Source: Kribbella sindirgiensis (GTDB lineage: Bacteria > Actinomycetota > Actinomycetes > Propionibacteriales > Kribbellaceae). From it: DNA of 64,000 bases. Shown here in pieces: positions 48,525 through 58,455 of this stretch. Under the pieces are notes generated by a model, which made no database searches, had not been told where the DNA came from, and saw only the letters and a program-made list of their open reading frames with translations. A program made the translations under genes and the position numbers. The DNA lies in NCBI RefSeq assembly GCF_004331435.1, contig NZ_SJKA01000001.1:186001-250000 (forward strand). Reading direction: 5' to 3'. How positions within the stretch are numbered: the first letter of the stretch is position 1; every line of letters starts with the position of its first letter.

Positions 48525-50468
48525 ATGTCCCGTTCGCCCTTGATCGCGGTCGCCGTGACGACCGCGCTCCTCGGTGCCGCGCTCACGTCCCAACCAGCCG
48601 CCGCGGACCCCGCGCCGCGGATCACCAGGGCAGGGCTCGATCCCGCACTGGTGACCGGCCGCGGCGCCGACGTACCGTTCGTCGAGCAGGAGGCGGAGAA
48701 CGCCGTCTTCACCGGCGAGCAACTCGGCCCTGGGCGGGAGGCGTACACACTCCCGGCCGAGGCGTCCGGGCGCACCGCCGTACGGCTGCAGCCCAAGCAG
48801 TACGTCGAATTCACGCTGACGCAGCCCGCGAACGCCTTCACGTTGCGGTACAGCATCCCGGACGCGCCGGCCGGTGGCGGGATCACCGCGCCGCTGGACG
48901 TGAGCGTCGACGGGAAGCACCGGCGGACGATGACGCTGACGTCGCAGTACGCCTGGCTGTACGGGATGTATCCGTTCTCCAACGACCCGAACGTCGACCC
49001 GATCCCGGGCTGGTGGAAGCCGGAGCCGGATCCGGTCGCGAAGCCGTTCCGGCCGAACCACTTCTACGACGAGCAGCGCGTGCTGCTCGACCGGACGTAC
49101 CGGGCCGGCTCGCGGATCCGGTTCGCGGTACCCCGGACGACTGCCGCGGCGTGGACCGTGCTCGACGTCGCGGACTTCGAGCTGGTGAAGGCGCCGTTGA
49201 AGCAGCCGGTGAGGTCGTTGGACGTGCGGTTGTTCGGCGCCGACCCGACCGGTCGGCGCGATGCGGCGCCTGCGATCGAGCGGGCGATCACAGCAGCTCG
49301 AAAGCTTGGCTGGTCGGTGTTCGTCCCCGCGGGCACCTTCCAGGTGAACCGGCACATCGTCGTCGACCGGGTGACGATCCGCGGCGCCGGCAACTGGTGG
49401 ACGATCATCAAGGGCAAGGTCCTTCCGCTCGCGGAGCCCGCGCCGGACAAGTCGGTGCACAGCGCGCCTGGCTTCTACGGCAAGTACACCGGCAGCACCA
49501 ACGTCCACCTGTCGGACTTCGCGATCGAGAGCGATGTCCGCGAACGCATCGACACCGACCAGGTGAACGGGATCGGCGGTGCGATCGGCGGCGGCTCCAC
49601 GATCGAGAACCTGTACCTGCACCACACCAAGGTCGGCATCTGGCTCGACGGCCCGATGGACGGGCTACTGATCCGCAACAACGTCATCACCGATGCCATT
49701 GCCGACGGCATCAATCTGCACCTCGGCGTCTCGAACGTCCGGGCCACCAACAACTTCGTCCGCAACAGCGGCGACGACGGGCTCGCGATGTGGTCGGAGT
49801 CGAACGCCGACGGATTGGTCAACCACGACAACGTCTACGACCACAACACCGTCCAGACACCGGTCCTCGCGAACAACATCGCGATCTACGGCGGCCGCGA
49901 CAACGCGGTCACCGACAACCTGGTCGCCGACCCGATCCGCGAGGGCAGCACCTTGCACGCCGGCTCGCGGTTCAACGCGACACCGTTCGAGGGCACGCTG
50001 ACGTTCGCCCGCAACACCACGGTCCGCGGCGGTCCACGCGATCTGAACTGGAACATCGGCCTCGGCGCGATCTGGCTGTACGCACTGCAGTCCACGATGT
50101 CCGCGTCCGTCCAGATCACCGACAGTTCGTTCCTGGACTCGACGTACAACGCGATGATGTTCGTCGTCGACTGGCCGGTGAAGGACGACTACGCGATCAC
50201 CGGCGTCACCGTCCGCGACATCAAGGTCGACGGCACCGGGACCAACGTGGTGAACGCCCGGGTCGGCGGCTGGGCGACCTTCGAGAACGTCGACGCCCGC
50301 AACGTCGGGGCGCCGTTCGTCAACAACTGCGGCACGTTCCACTTCAACGGCCCGCCCGAGTTCGACGTCCGGCTGCTCGGCGGGAACGACGGCGGCTGGA
50401 CCGGCGCCACCTGGTGCGAGGACCGCCCCGCCGTCGTCCCGCCACCACCGCCGTCTCCGTGGAACTGA
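48525..50468 (+). CDS. Secreted beta-helix glycanase with CBM-like domain (GH87 mycodextranase-like)
   Basis: This 647-residue exported protein has a signal peptide (cleavage near 28), a beta-sandwich carbohydrate-binding-like domain (about 50-220, EAENAVFTGEQLGPG opening) and a right-handed parallel beta-helix from about 230. The helix starts VRLFGADPTGRRDAAPAIER and holds DGPMDGLLIRNN, ADGINLHLGV near 393 and NSGDDGLAMWSE near 413-424. The Asp in ADGIN plus the DD pair match the acidic residues known in GH87 alpha-1,3-glucanases. GGAGGGG precedes the ATG. The GH87 label is an inference from memory; GH55 or a pectate-lyase-like enzyme is the alternative. Confidence 0.75.
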   Translation: MSRSPLIAVAVTTALLGAALTSQPAAADPAPRITRAGLDPALVTGRGADVPFVEQEAENAVFTGEQLGPGREAYTLPAEASGRTAVRLQPKQYVEFTLTQPANAFTLRYSIPDAPAGGGITAPLDVSVDGKHRRTMTLTSQYAWLYGMYPFSNDPNVDPIPGWWKPEPDPVAKPFRPNHFYDEQRVLLDRTYRAGSRIRFAVPRTTAAAWTVLDVADFELVKAPLKQPVRSLDVRLFGADPTGRRDAAPAIERAITAARKLGWSVFVPAGTFQVNRHIVVDRVTIRGAGNWWTIIKGKVLPLAEPAPDKSVHSAPGFYGKYTGSTNVHLSDFAIESDVRERIDTDQVNGIGGAIGGGSTIENLYLHHTKVGIWLDGPMDGLLIRNNVITDAIADGINLHLGVSNVRATNNFVRNSGDDGLAMWSESNADGLVNHDNVYDHNTVQTPVLANNIAIYGGRDNAVTDNLVADPIREGSTLHAGSRFNATPFEGTLTFARNTTVRGGPRDLNWNIGLGAIWLYALQSTMSASVQITDSSFLDSTYNAMMFVVDWPVKDDYAITGVTVRDIKVDGTGTNVVNARVGGWATFENVDARNVGAPFVNNCGTFHFNGPPEFDVRLLGGNDGGWTGATWCEDRPAVVPPPPPSPWN

Positions 50469-50560
50469 CGGTTCCCCAGGTTCGGTGCGACACGCCTGGC
50501 TGAGCATGCGGTCCGCGCGCCCGGCTTGCGCAGATGGTCGCGGCCGTCGAGGGTTGAGGA

Positions 50561-51706
50561 ATGCGTCCTGCTGAGCGGTTGAACGGTCTGGGTACGACGA
50601 TCTTCGCGGAGATGTCCGCGCTGGCGGTGGCGACCGGGTCGGTCAACCTCGGTCAGGGCTTCCCCGACCGCGACGGGCCGGACTCGCTGCTCGAGGACGC
50701 GATCGCGGCGATCCGGGCCGGCGCGAACCAGTACCCGCCGGGTCGCGGCGTACCGGCACTGCGGCAGGCGATCGTCGACCACCAGAAGCGGTTCTACGAC
50801 CTCTCCTACGACCCGGACACGCAGGTCCTGGTGACCACCGGCGCGACCGAGGCGATCGCGGCCGCGCTGCTCGCGTTCGTCGAGCCCGGCGACGAGGTGA
50901 TCGCGCTCGAGCCGTACTACGACTCGTACGCGGCCGGGATCGCCTTCGCCGGCGGACGGCGCGTCCCCGTGACGCTGCGCGCACCGTCGTACCGGCTGGA
51001 CCTCGACGAACTGCGCGCCGCCGTCACGCCGCGGACGAAGGTGCTGCTGATCAACTCACCGCACAACCCGACCGGCACCGTCCTCGACGACGAGGAACTG
51101 CGCGGCATCCGCGACGTCGCCGTCGAACACGACCTGGTCGTCATCACGGACGAGGTCTACGAACACCTGGTGTACGACGGGACGCACCGGCCACTCGCGA
51201 CGTACGACGGAATGGCCGACCGGACCGTGTCGATCAGCAGCGCCGGGAAGACGTTCGCGGTCACCGGATGGAAGATCGGCTGGGTCACCGGATCACCCGA
51301 CGTGGTGACGGCCGTGACGACCGCCAAGCAGTTCCTCACCTTCACCTCCGGCGCCCCGTTCCAGCCCGCCGTCGCCAACGCCCTTGCCCTGGGCAACGAC
51401 TACTACGACGCCCTGCGCGCCGACCTCCAGTCCCGCCGCGACCTCCTCGCCACCGGCCTGACCGACCTGGGCTTCGAGGTCCACCTCCCCGCCGCCACCT
51501 ATTTCGTCACCACCGATATCCGCCCCCTCGGCCACACCGACGGCATCGACTTCTGCCGAATGCTCCCCCAGAAGGCCGGCGTGGTAGCCATCCCCCACCA
51601 GGTCTTCTACGACAACCCAGCCCCCGGCCGCCCCCTGGTCCGCTGGGCCTTCTGCAAACAACCCGACGTACTCCAAGAAGCCCTGAACCGCCTCCAGAAA
51701 CTCTGA
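50561..51706 (+). CDS. Class I/II PLP-dependent aminotransferase
   Basis: This 381-residue fold-type I aminotransferase resembles YbdL/DapC-like methionine or N-succinyldiaminopimelate aminotransferases. It shows NLGQGFPDRDGP near 28-39, TTGATEAIAAALLAFVEPGDE near 92-112, NSPHNPTG near 166-173, DEVYEH near 194, and the PLP lysine in SSAGKTFAVTGWKIGW near 227-242. GAGG lies shortly before the ATG. It may transaminate keto-methionine or glutamine-type donors; the exact substrate is unclear. Confidence 0.9.
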   Translation: MRPAERLNGLGTTIFAEMSALAVATGSVNLGQGFPDRDGPDSLLEDAIAAIRAGANQYPPGRGVPALRQAIVDHQKRFYDLSYDPDTQVLVTTGATEAIAAALLAFVEPGDEVIALEPYYDSYAAGIAFAGGRRVPVTLRAPSYRLDLDELRAAVTPRTKVLLINSPHNPTGTVLDDEELRGIRDVAVEHDLVVITDEVYEHLVYDGTHRPLATYDGMADRTVSISSAGKTFAVTGWKIGWVTGSPDVVTAVTTAKQFLTFTSGAPFQPAVANALALGNDYYDALRADLQSRRDLLATGLTDLGFEVHLPAATYFVTTDIRPLGHTDGIDFCRMLPQKAGVVAIPHQVFYDNPAPGRPLVRWAFCKQPDVLQEALNRLQKL

Positions 51707-51716
51707 CCGGAGGCCG

Positions 51717-52181
51717 TCAGCGGTGGTGGAACCAGAGTTTGGTGGGGCGTTGGAGCATGAGGGTTAGCAGGGTGACGTGGATGGCTAGGCCTAGGAGGCT
51801 GGAGGGTAGGGCCATCAGGCCGCCTGCGATGCCCATGGCGGCGACAGCGATCAGGACGTAGCGGGACCAAGGGCGACGCTTTCGGAGATACAGCGCGGGG
51901 ACGAGGTAGACGACGGCGCAGACCAGTGTGGCCGCGACCGCGACCGGTGTGTTGCCACTTGATCCGGTGAGTACTTCGGAGATCTGGTCGCCGGCCGAGG
52001 TGAGTGTGAGGGCCGCCACCAGCAGACACAGCACGCCGAGCCCGATCGCGATCACCGAAGCGACGGTGACCTGCTTCGGCGTCGCCGTCGGGTAGCTGTA
52101 CGTGTCCGGAGTGGCACCGAACAGCCCGCTGTAGGGACCCGGCCCGTCCCGCACCGGCTCGTCACCACGCTGCCCAGTCAT
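51717..52181 (-). CDS. Four-helix membrane protein of unknown function
   Basis: This 154-residue protein has a soluble Gly/Pro-rich N-terminus (about 1-40) and four hydrophobic segments (SVIAIGLGVLCLLVAALTLT near 42-61, VAVAATLVCAVVYLVPALYL near 82-101, and two more). Basic residues KRRPWSRY separate helices 2 and 3. ATG 52181 has AGGA 6 nt upstream. No family is recognised. It is convergent with the aminotransferase across only 10 bp. Confidence 0.72.
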   Translation of the reverse strand: MTGQRGDEPVRDGPGPYSGLFGATPDTYSYPTATPKQVTVASVIAIGLGVLCLLVAALTLTSAGDQISEVLTGSSGNTPVAVAATLVCAVVYLVPALYLRKRRPWSRYVLIAVAAMGIAGGLMALPSSLLGLAIHVTLLTLMLQRPTKLWFHHR

Positions 52182-52242
52182 CCGACGTCCTTCCAACTAC
52201 CCCCTGCCCCGATCCTCCCAGATCGGCCAAACAACGCCGGAG

Positions 52243-52273
52243 AGCCGGGCCGGTCTGCATGACCGGCCCGGCT
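52243..52273 (-). terminator. Strong GC-rich hairpin downstream of the LxxG-repeat protein gene
   Basis: AGCCGGGCCGGTC (52243-52255) and GACCGGCCCGGCT (52261-52273) form a perfect 13-bp stem with a 5-nt loop, 13 bp past the leftward stop. The same 13-base stem is used for the clpB terminator at 55669-55701. Confidence 0.75.
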
Positions 52274-52286
52274 TCGGAAGCGAACC

Positions 52287-54908
52287 TCAGGAGGTGGCGC
52301 GCCGGCGGAGGAGACCGGTGGCGCCGATGGCGACACCGAAGACGGCCAGGCCGACGAGCAGGCGGATCCAGCTGCGATCGCCCTCGCCGGTGGCCCCGGC
52401 CAGCTTGAGCGAGTACGCCGTTGCGCCGGTCGCACCGTCAGGAGCACCGAACGGCATCGACTCGGTCTTGGCGCGGTCGGCGGCGGCGGAGAGCAGGCCG
52501 TAGCGGCGGCCGAAGTCGCGTGCCGTGTCGGCGCCGTTCTTGGTCAGCACCTTCGCACCTTCCTTCGAGAGCCGCCCGGCGCCGTCGGGAATCGCGGGCG
52601 CTTGTTCGGCGGCGGTGCTGAGACCATCCGCCAGCTTGCCCGAACCCTCGGCGGCGGAGCCGATGCCGGTCGCCAGATCCTTGGAACCCTGCGCCAACTG
52701 GTCCGATCCGGTCTTGGCCTGGCCGACGCCATCGGCCAGCTTGCCCGTACCGCCGGCCAGCAACCCGAGCCCGGTGCCGAGCTGCCCGGTGCCGTTCGCC
52801 AGCACGCCGGCACCCGCCTGGAGCTTGCCAGTGCCCGCAGACAGCGCACCCGCGCCGGTGTCGAGCTGGTCAGCACCGTCCGACAGCTGGTTGAGGCCGG
52901 CCAGCAGCGTCTTGCCACCTGCCTGGATCTGTCCGACGCCACCCTGCAGCCCGTTGACGCCACCACGCAGCGTCTTGCTGGCCGGGGTGTCCTTCGAGGT
53001 GCCGATACCGCGCTGGACACTGGAAACCACGCCCGACACCAGCTGAGTCACGCCGGCATCCACGGCCGCGAGCCCCTGCATCAGACCAGGCTCCGAGCGC
53101 GGGCAGCCCGAGACCCGGTTGTCGAGCCCGCACTGCAGTTGCGCGATACCCGGTACGGCGCGCTGGGTCAGCCGGCCCTTCAGGTATGCGAGCGCCACCT
53201 GCAGTTTGGCGGAATCCGGCAGCGGCCTGTCCAGATCGGGAACGGGGTCACCCATCGAGCCCATCTGGGCGATCACCGAGTCGAGGATCATCTTCTTGAC
53301 CGGGTTGGTCTCCGGCCCGACGTTCAGCGCACCGGCCGGCCCGTTCAGCTGCGCGGCAGCGGCGCCGTAGCAGGCCTCGTCGTACGTTCCGACCGGCTTG
53401 CCGTTGCTCACCGCATTGAGCGCGTCCGCGGCGCAGTGCACGCCGCCCCGCATCTTGTCGATTCCCGGCCCGGAGGCAGCGAGCTGCTTCTTCAGCTTCT
53501 CCAGTCCGCCGAGCAGCGTTCCGTCGGTTCCGACCGAGCCGATCCCCGCGCGGAGCTGCGCCACACCGTCGTGCAGAGGTTTCGCCTTCGCGGGCAGTTG
53601 ACCAACCCCGCCGTACATCTGACCGAGCCCGTCCTCGACGCTCTTCAGACCGCCGCTGACCTGGTTCAGTCCGTCGATCAGGGCAGGTGCCTTGCCGGTG
53701 GCCTGGTCCAGTCCGGAGGCGAGTTTGCCGGTGCCGGCCTTCAGCTTGCCGGCACCCGCGGCGAGGTCCTTCGCACCTTTCCGCAGCTCACCCGCGCCCT
53801 TGTCGAGCTTGTTCGCACCCTTGGCAGCCTCGCCGGTCTTCGTGCGCAGGACAGATGCACCCGACTCGAGCTCGGCCATGCCGTCGGCCAGCCGCGACGC
53901 ACCGCCGGAGAGCTTCGCGGCACCGGGCGCGGCCTGATTGGCAAGGCCTTCGTTCAGGGTCTTCGCACCGGCGTTCAACTGGAGGAGGCCGGCGAGCAGC
54001 TTCTGCGCGCCGTCCCGCAGCCGGAGCAGGTTCGAGTCGAGCGTCGTACCGCCCTCGACCAGGTCGGCGCCCTTCTCGGCGCCGCTCTGATACCCGGAGA
54101 CCGCGGTCTTGAAGGTCGGGCTCTCCAGCGGACTGACCGGCAACGCGGTCAGCTCGGCCTCGGGGACGATCGCGTCCTTGACCTCGGCTGCCCAGCCGAA
54201 CTCCGCCTTCGCGGCGCCGACGGGCGGGAACAGTGTGGCGGTGAAGCTCAGCTTCGTACCGCCCTTGCCGTCGCCGGCCTTGTTCGCCTCGGCCGAGGTC
54301 ACATCGCCGAACTCGGGCGGCAGCACCGTCGTGAGCTGACCGACCATCGGAATGACGACCTCGGCCTCCTCGACGACCTGCTTGCCGTAACCATCGGTGA
54401 TTGTCACCGACTCGGTCCTGGCCGAGGTGTTCTCGACGACGTAGTGCGCCTCCAGCCGGCCCTTCTTGCCGACGACGTCGCTGGGCTTGGACAGCTTCTT
54501 GCCGTTCAGGGTGTAGGTGACGGCGACCTTGATCGGCAGCTTCTTCTTGTCGAAGTCGCTGACGGTGCGGATCCGCTGCTCGCCGTCGACCGACAGGTCC
54601 ACGGCCATCTTGCCGTCCTTGACCGAGAAGCCGCCGAAGCTGTCCAGGTTGCGCAGGCTGTCGGTCGACACCGGGTTGGCGACCTTCACCTGTCCGGCGC
54701 CGATGAAGGCGAGTTGCTCGTAGACGCGGGCGCCTTGGACCTTGCCGCTGGGGTCGAGTCTGGCCTGCACCGTCTCGGTGTTGGTGACCGTGACAGGTCC
54801 GGCCGAGAGTCCGCTCGATGTGGCCAGTGCCGGGGACGTCGACAGGACGAAAGCGGACGGTACGGCGACGGCGACAGCCAGTCCCCGGGTGATGCGTCGG
54901 GCGGTCAC
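52287..54908 (-). CDS. Large LxxG-repeat surface/membrane protein
   Basis: This 873-residue exported protein has a signal peptide (ending about ALA at 29), a beta-rich N-terminal domain to about 260, then long runs of heptads of the form LxxGxxxLxxG (for example KLDKGAGELRKGAKDLAAGA near 370). The runs cover roughly 285-470 and 650-800. A central non-repeat segment holds Cys pairs (GGVHCAADAL, DEACYGAAAA). One C-terminal membrane helix with an RRR tail ends it. The heptad pattern is that of the YhgE/Pip and type VII-associated proteins, forming a long extracellular coil. GTG 54908 overlaps the upstream stop (GTGA); GGAG lies upstream. Confidence 0.82.
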   Translation of the reverse strand: MTARRITRGLAVAVAVPSAFVLSTSPALATSSGLSAGPVTVTNTETVQARLDPSGKVQGARVYEQLAFIGAGQVKVANPVSTDSLRNLDSFGGFSVKDGKMAVDLSVDGEQRIRTVSDFDKKKLPIKVAVTYTLNGKKLSKPSDVVGKKGRLEAHYVVENTSARTESVTITDGYGKQVVEEAEVVIPMVGQLTTVLPPEFGDVTSAEANKAGDGKGGTKLSFTATLFPPVGAAKAEFGWAAEVKDAIVPEAELTALPVSPLESPTFKTAVSGYQSGAEKGADLVEGGTTLDSNLLRLRDGAQKLLAGLLQLNAGAKTLNEGLANQAAPGAAKLSGGASRLADGMAELESGASVLRTKTGEAAKGANKLDKGAGELRKGAKDLAAGAGKLKAGTGKLASGLDQATGKAPALIDGLNQVSGGLKSVEDGLGQMYGGVGQLPAKAKPLHDGVAQLRAGIGSVGTDGTLLGGLEKLKKQLAASGPGIDKMRGGVHCAADALNAVSNGKPVGTYDEACYGAAAAQLNGPAGALNVGPETNPVKKMILDSVIAQMGSMGDPVPDLDRPLPDSAKLQVALAYLKGRLTQRAVPGIAQLQCGLDNRVSGCPRSEPGLMQGLAAVDAGVTQLVSGVVSSVQRGIGTSKDTPASKTLRGGVNGLQGGVGQIQAGGKTLLAGLNQLSDGADQLDTGAGALSAGTGKLQAGAGVLANGTGQLGTGLGLLAGGTGKLADGVGQAKTGSDQLAQGSKDLATGIGSAAEGSGKLADGLSTAAEQAPAIPDGAGRLSKEGAKVLTKNGADTARDFGRRYGLLSAAADRAKTESMPFGAPDGATGATAYSLKLAGATGEGDRSWIRLLVGLAVFGVAIGATGLLRRRATS

Positions 54909-55474
54909 GCACGGTCTCCTTCGGTCGAGGCGAACTCACGGGTGTCGTCGGCGGGAACCTCGGCCGCCGGAGTCTCGGCGGCCGGCGCCGGTCGCGGCCG
55001 CTGGAGCGAGGTCACCAGGAACCCGATCCCGGCCGCCAGCAGTACGCCGGTGGCCGCCGTCGGCGACTGCGCCAGGAAGGCGGGGCTGTCCGCGGTGTAG
55101 GTCTCCTCGTACACGGCGACCATCGCGGCCGCGCCGAGGAGCAAGGTCCACAACGGGATCCGGTCGGCCGAGCCGGCCGTGAACGCCACGCACACGGCCA
55201 CCACGGCGACGGCCGCGACAGCCCGGCCGGACGCCGAATCAGGCAGGTAGAGCGCCCGTACGGCGAATCCGAGCCAGGCGACGAACAGCCCGATCAGGAA
55301 GCCGGTCGCGCGCATCGCCGGAGTGCGATCCTGCACCAGCCCCACCACACCTCCCAGGGCCCCGCCGACCAGCGCCACGTGCTGCGTGTTCAGACCGAGA
55401 GCTTCTCCGACCAGACACAACAGACCCGCGACGACGGCCAGCAGCGCACCGGATAGCAAGGTACTGCGCTGCAT
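54905..55474 (-). CDS. Membrane protein of unknown function
   Basis: This 189-residue protein has about five hydrophobic segments (STLLSGALLAVVAGLLCLVG near 4-23, HVALVGGALGGVVGLV near 32-47, and others to LLAAGIGFLVTSL near 145) and an acidic, Pro/Ala-rich cytoplasmic tail. ATG 55474 has GGAGG 5 nt upstream. It is translationally coupled (GTGA) to the large LxxG-repeat protein, so the two probably work together at the membrane. No family is recognised. Confidence 0.75.
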   Translation of the reverse strand: MQRSTLLSGALLAVVAGLLCLVGEALGLNTQHVALVGGALGGVVGLVQDRTPAMRATGFLIGLFVAWLGFAVRALYLPDSASGRAVAAVAVVAVCVAFTAGSADRIPLWTLLLGAAAMVAVYEETYTADSPAFLAQSPTAATGVLLAAGIGFLVTSLQRPRPAPAAETPAAEVPADDTREFASTEGDRA

Positions 55475-55668
55475 TGAGTCCTCCACTCAGTGCCGGAATC
55501 CGGGGACCCCCCGCCGGAAAATCCAAGTTTCAGGTACTTGAACTACTGTTCAGTACTTAGCTGACGGACGTTCCTACCAAGCAGTAACCACAGGTTTCAA
55601 GAGCGGAGAGATACCGACTCGCAACGGCCCGAAGTTCAAGTGTTTGAAGGCATTCGCGGCCAATACAA

Positions 55669-55701
55669 AAGCCGGGCCGGTCAGATGGACCGGCCCGGCT
55701 T
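55669..55701 (-). terminator. Terminator of clpB
   Basis: AAGCCGGGCCGGTC (55669-55682) and GACCGGCCCGGCTT (55688-55701) form a perfect 14-bp stem with a 5-nt loop, 13 bp past the clpB stop and followed on the minus strand by TTTTG. The rest of the 239-bp gap up to the membrane-protein start shows no ORF; it holds the promoter region of the LxxG-repeat operon. Confidence 0.85.
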
Positions 55702-55713
55702 CCGCGGTGATCG

Positions 55714-58293
55714 TCAGGCAGCGACGTCCAGCGCGTCCTTCGACTCGTTGACAGTCACCTTGACGGTTACGCCGTCACGGATGGTGCCGTTCAGCAGGCC
55801 GCGGGCGAGTTCGTCGCCGATCGCGGACTGGACCAGGCGGCGGAGCGGGCGGGCGCCGTACACCGGGTCGTACCCGGTCAACGCGAGCCACTCCATCGCG
55901 CCCTCGTCGACGTCCAGCGTGATCCGCCGATCGGTCAGCCGCCGCTGCAGCGCGGCGATCTGCAGGCCGACGATCTGCGTCAGCTCCTCGCTGCCGAGCG
56001 CGTCGAACAGCACGATCTCGTCCAGCCGGTTGATGAACTCCGGCTTGAACGACTGCCGCACCGCGGCCATCACCTGGTCGCGCTTGACCTTGTCGTCGAG
56101 CGTGACATCGGCCAGGTACGCCGAACCCATGTTGCTGGTCAGGATCAGGATCACGTTCCGGAAGTCGACCGTCCGGCCCTGGCCGTCGGTCAGCCGGCCG
56201 TCGTCGAGTACCTGCAGCAGGATGTCGAAGACCTCGGGGTGCGCCTTCTCCACCTCGTCGAGCAGGATCACCGAGTACGGACGACGGCGGACCGCTTCGG
56301 TCAGCTGGCCGCCCTCCTCGTACCCGACGTACCCGGGCGGGGCGCCGACCAGCCGCGCGACGCTGTGCTTCTCGCCGTACTCCGACATGTCGATGCGGAC
56401 CATCGCCCGCTCGTCGTCGAACAGGAAGTCCGCGAGCGCCTTCGCCAGCTCGGTCTTCCCCACGCCGGTCGGGCCGAGGAACAGGAACGAACCGGTCGGC
56501 CGGTCCGGGTCGGAGATGCCCGCGCGCGCCCGCCGCACCGCGTCGCTCACGGCCTTGACCGCCTCGCGCTGACCGATCAGCCGGTGCCCGAGCTCGTCCT
56601 CCATCCGGAGCAGCTTGCCGGTCTCGCCCTCGAGCAGCCGGCCGGTCGGGATACCGGTCCACATCGCGATCACCTCGGCGATCTCGGTCGGCCCGACCTC
56701 CTCGTTCACCATCGCTTCGGGGCCTTCGGCAACCTCTTCCTCGGCGTCGGCCTCCTCGAGCTCCTTGGCGAGTTGCGGGATCTCGCCGTACAGCAGCCGG
56801 GACGCGGTCTCCAGGTCGCCGTCGCGCTGGGCGCGCTCGGCCTGGCCGCGGAGCTCGTCGATGCGCTCCTTGATCTCACCGACCCGGTTCAGGCCGGTCT
56901 TCTCCCGCTCCCAGCGAGCCTCGAGCGCGCGCAGCTCCTCCTCGCGGTCGGCGAGGTCGGCGCGCAGCCGCTCCAGCCGTTCCTGCGACGAGGCGTCGTC
57001 CTCGCGGGACAGCGCGAGCTCCTCCATCTTCAGCCGGTCGACGGTACGGCGCAGCGAGTCGATCTCGACCGGGGACGAGTCGATCTCCATCCGCAGCCGG
57101 GACGCGGCCTCGTCGACCAGGTCGATCGCCTTGTCGGGCAGCTGGCGACCGGTGATGTACCGGTTGGACAGCGTCGCCGCGGCGACCAGCGCGGAGTCGG
57201 AGATCGCGACCTTGTGGTGCGCCTCGTAACGCTCCTTCAGGCCGCGCAGGATCGCGATCGAGTCCTCGACCGACGGCTCGCCGACGAACACCTGCTGGAA
57301 ACGGCGCTCCAGCGCCGGGTCCTTCTCGATCCGGGTCCGGTACTCGTCCAGGGTGGTCGCGCCGATCATCCGCAGCTCGCCGCGGGCCAGCATCGGCTTC
57401 AGCATGTTGCCGGCGTCCATCGCGCCCTCGCCGGACGCACCGGCGCCGACGACGGTGTGCAGCTCGTCGATGAACGTGATGATCTGACCGTCGGACTCCT
57501 TGATCTCGGTCAGCACCGCCTTCAGCCGCTCCTCGAACTCGCCGCGGTACTTCGCCCCCGCGACCATCGCGCCGAGGTCCAGGCTGATCAGCCGGCGGCC
57601 GCGCAGCGACTCGGGCACGTCACCGGCGACGATCCGCTGGGCCAGCCCCTCGACGACGGCGGTCTTGCCGACGCCGGGCTCACCGATCAGGACCGGGTTG
57701 TTCTTGGTACGCCGGGACAGCACCTGGACCACTCGCCGGATCTCGGAGTCCCGCCCGATCACCGGGTCGAGCTTCCCGTCCTTGGCGCGCTCGGTCAGGT
57801 CGACGCCGTACTTCTCCAGCGTCTTGGTGGTGCCCTCGGCCTCCGGCGAGGTGATCCGGCGGTTGCCGCGCATCTGGTCGAACGCCTGCAGCAACGCGTC
57901 CGGCGTCACGCCGAGCGCGCTCTTCGCGGGTCCGTCCACGGTCGCGAGCGCGATCAGCAGGTGCTCGGTGGAGACGTACTCGTCCCCGAGCCCGAGGGCC
58001 CGCTGCTCCGCCTGGTTCAGCACGTCGCCGGTCTTCGGGGACAGGCTCGGCGCCTGCACGCTGCCACCGCTCGCCTTCGGGAGACGGCTCAGCTGCTCGG
58101 CGGTCTTCCGGCGTACGGCGTCGAGGTCGCCTCCGGCCGCTTCGAGCAGGCCGATCGTCGTGCCCTCGGGCTGCGCGAGCAGTCCGGACAGCAGGTGAAT
58201 CGGTTCCACGGTCGGGTTGCCCGCCGCGGAGGTCTGACGGATCGCGACCGACAGGGTTTCCCGGGCCAGCGTCGTCAACCGCTGAACATCCAT
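55714..58293 (-). CDS. clpB: ClpB chaperone (AAA+ disaggregase)
   Basis: This 859-residue Hsp104-type disaggregase resolubilises aggregated proteins together with DnaK. The N-terminal Clp-N repeats are at 1-140, NBD1 has Walker [10 protein letters not shown] near 207, and the coiled-coil middle domain is near 400-525 ([20 protein letters not shown]). NBD2 has GPTGVGKTE near 605, then [23 protein letters not shown] 58293 gives the family start [17 protein letters not shown] operator upstream (58351-58371) places it under HspR, whose gene lies in the dnaK operon 1 kb away. Confidence 0.97.
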   Translation of the reverse strand: MDVQRLTTLARETLSVAIRQTSAAGNPTVEPIHLLSGLLAQPEGTTIGLLEAAGGDLDAVRRKTAEQLSRLPKASGGSVQAPSLSPKTGDVLNQAEQRALGLGDEYVSTEHLLIALATVDGPAKSALGVTPDALLQAFDQMRGNRRITSPEAEGTTKTLEKYGVDLTERAKDGKLDPVIGRDSEIRRVVQVLSRRTKNNPVLIGEPGVGKTAVVEGLAQRIVAGDVPESLRGRRLISLDLGAMVAGAKYRGEFEERLKAVLTEIKESDGQIITFIDELHTVVGAGASGEGAMDAGNMLKPMLARGELRMIGATTLDEYRTRIEKDPALERRFQQVFVGEPSVEDSIAILRGLKERYEAHHKVAISDSALVAAATLSNRYITGRQLPDKAIDLVDEAASRLRMEIDSSPVEIDSLRRTVDRLKMEELALSREDDASSQERLERLRADLADREEELRALEARWEREKTGLNRVGEIKERIDELRGQAERAQRDGDLETASRLLYGEIPQLAKELEEADAEEEVAEGPEAMVNEEVGPTEIAEVIAMWTGIPTGRLLEGETGKLLRMEDELGHRLIGQREAVKAVSDAVRRARAGISDPDRPTGSFLFLGPTGVGKTELAKALADFLFDDERAMVRIDMSEYGEKHSVARLVGAPPGYVGYEEGGQLTEAVRRRPYSVILLDEVEKAHPEVFDILLQVLDDGRLTDGQGRTVDFRNVILILTSNMGSAYLADVTLDDKVKRDQVMAAVRQSFKPEFINRLDEIVLFDALGSEELTQIVGLQIAALQRRLTDRRITLDVDEGAMEWLALTGYDPVYGARPLRRLVQSAIGDELARGLLNGTIRDGVTVKVTVNESKDALDVAA

Positions 58294-58350
58294 CTGGTTT
58301 CCAGCCTTTCGGTTCCAGCAACAACAGTTACCAGACATAACCTATCCAAA

Positions 58351-58371
58351 GTTGAGTCCATTCCACTCAAC
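58351..58371. promoter_or_regulatory. HAIR operator (HspR) upstream of clpB
   Basis: GTTGAGT-N7-ACTCAAC is a perfect inverted repeat with the 7-bp spacer of the HspR-associated inverted repeat (consensus CTTGAGT-N7-ACTCAAG). On the clpB strand its TTGAGT could also serve as the -35 box, so HspR binding would block transcription. Confidence 0.9.
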
Positions 58372-58455
58372 TCTGAAAAATCCCAGGGTCATCTCAGGGT
58401 CCCGCGGCATGACGGAGGGGTGGCACCGGTGCGGCGCCACCCCTCGCGGACAGGT

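Noticed and set aside
52450..54000. CRISPR-like or tandem DNA repeat array
   Set aside because: The regularity is the codon echo of LxxG heptads; spacing is irregular and no repeat unit is conserved at base level.
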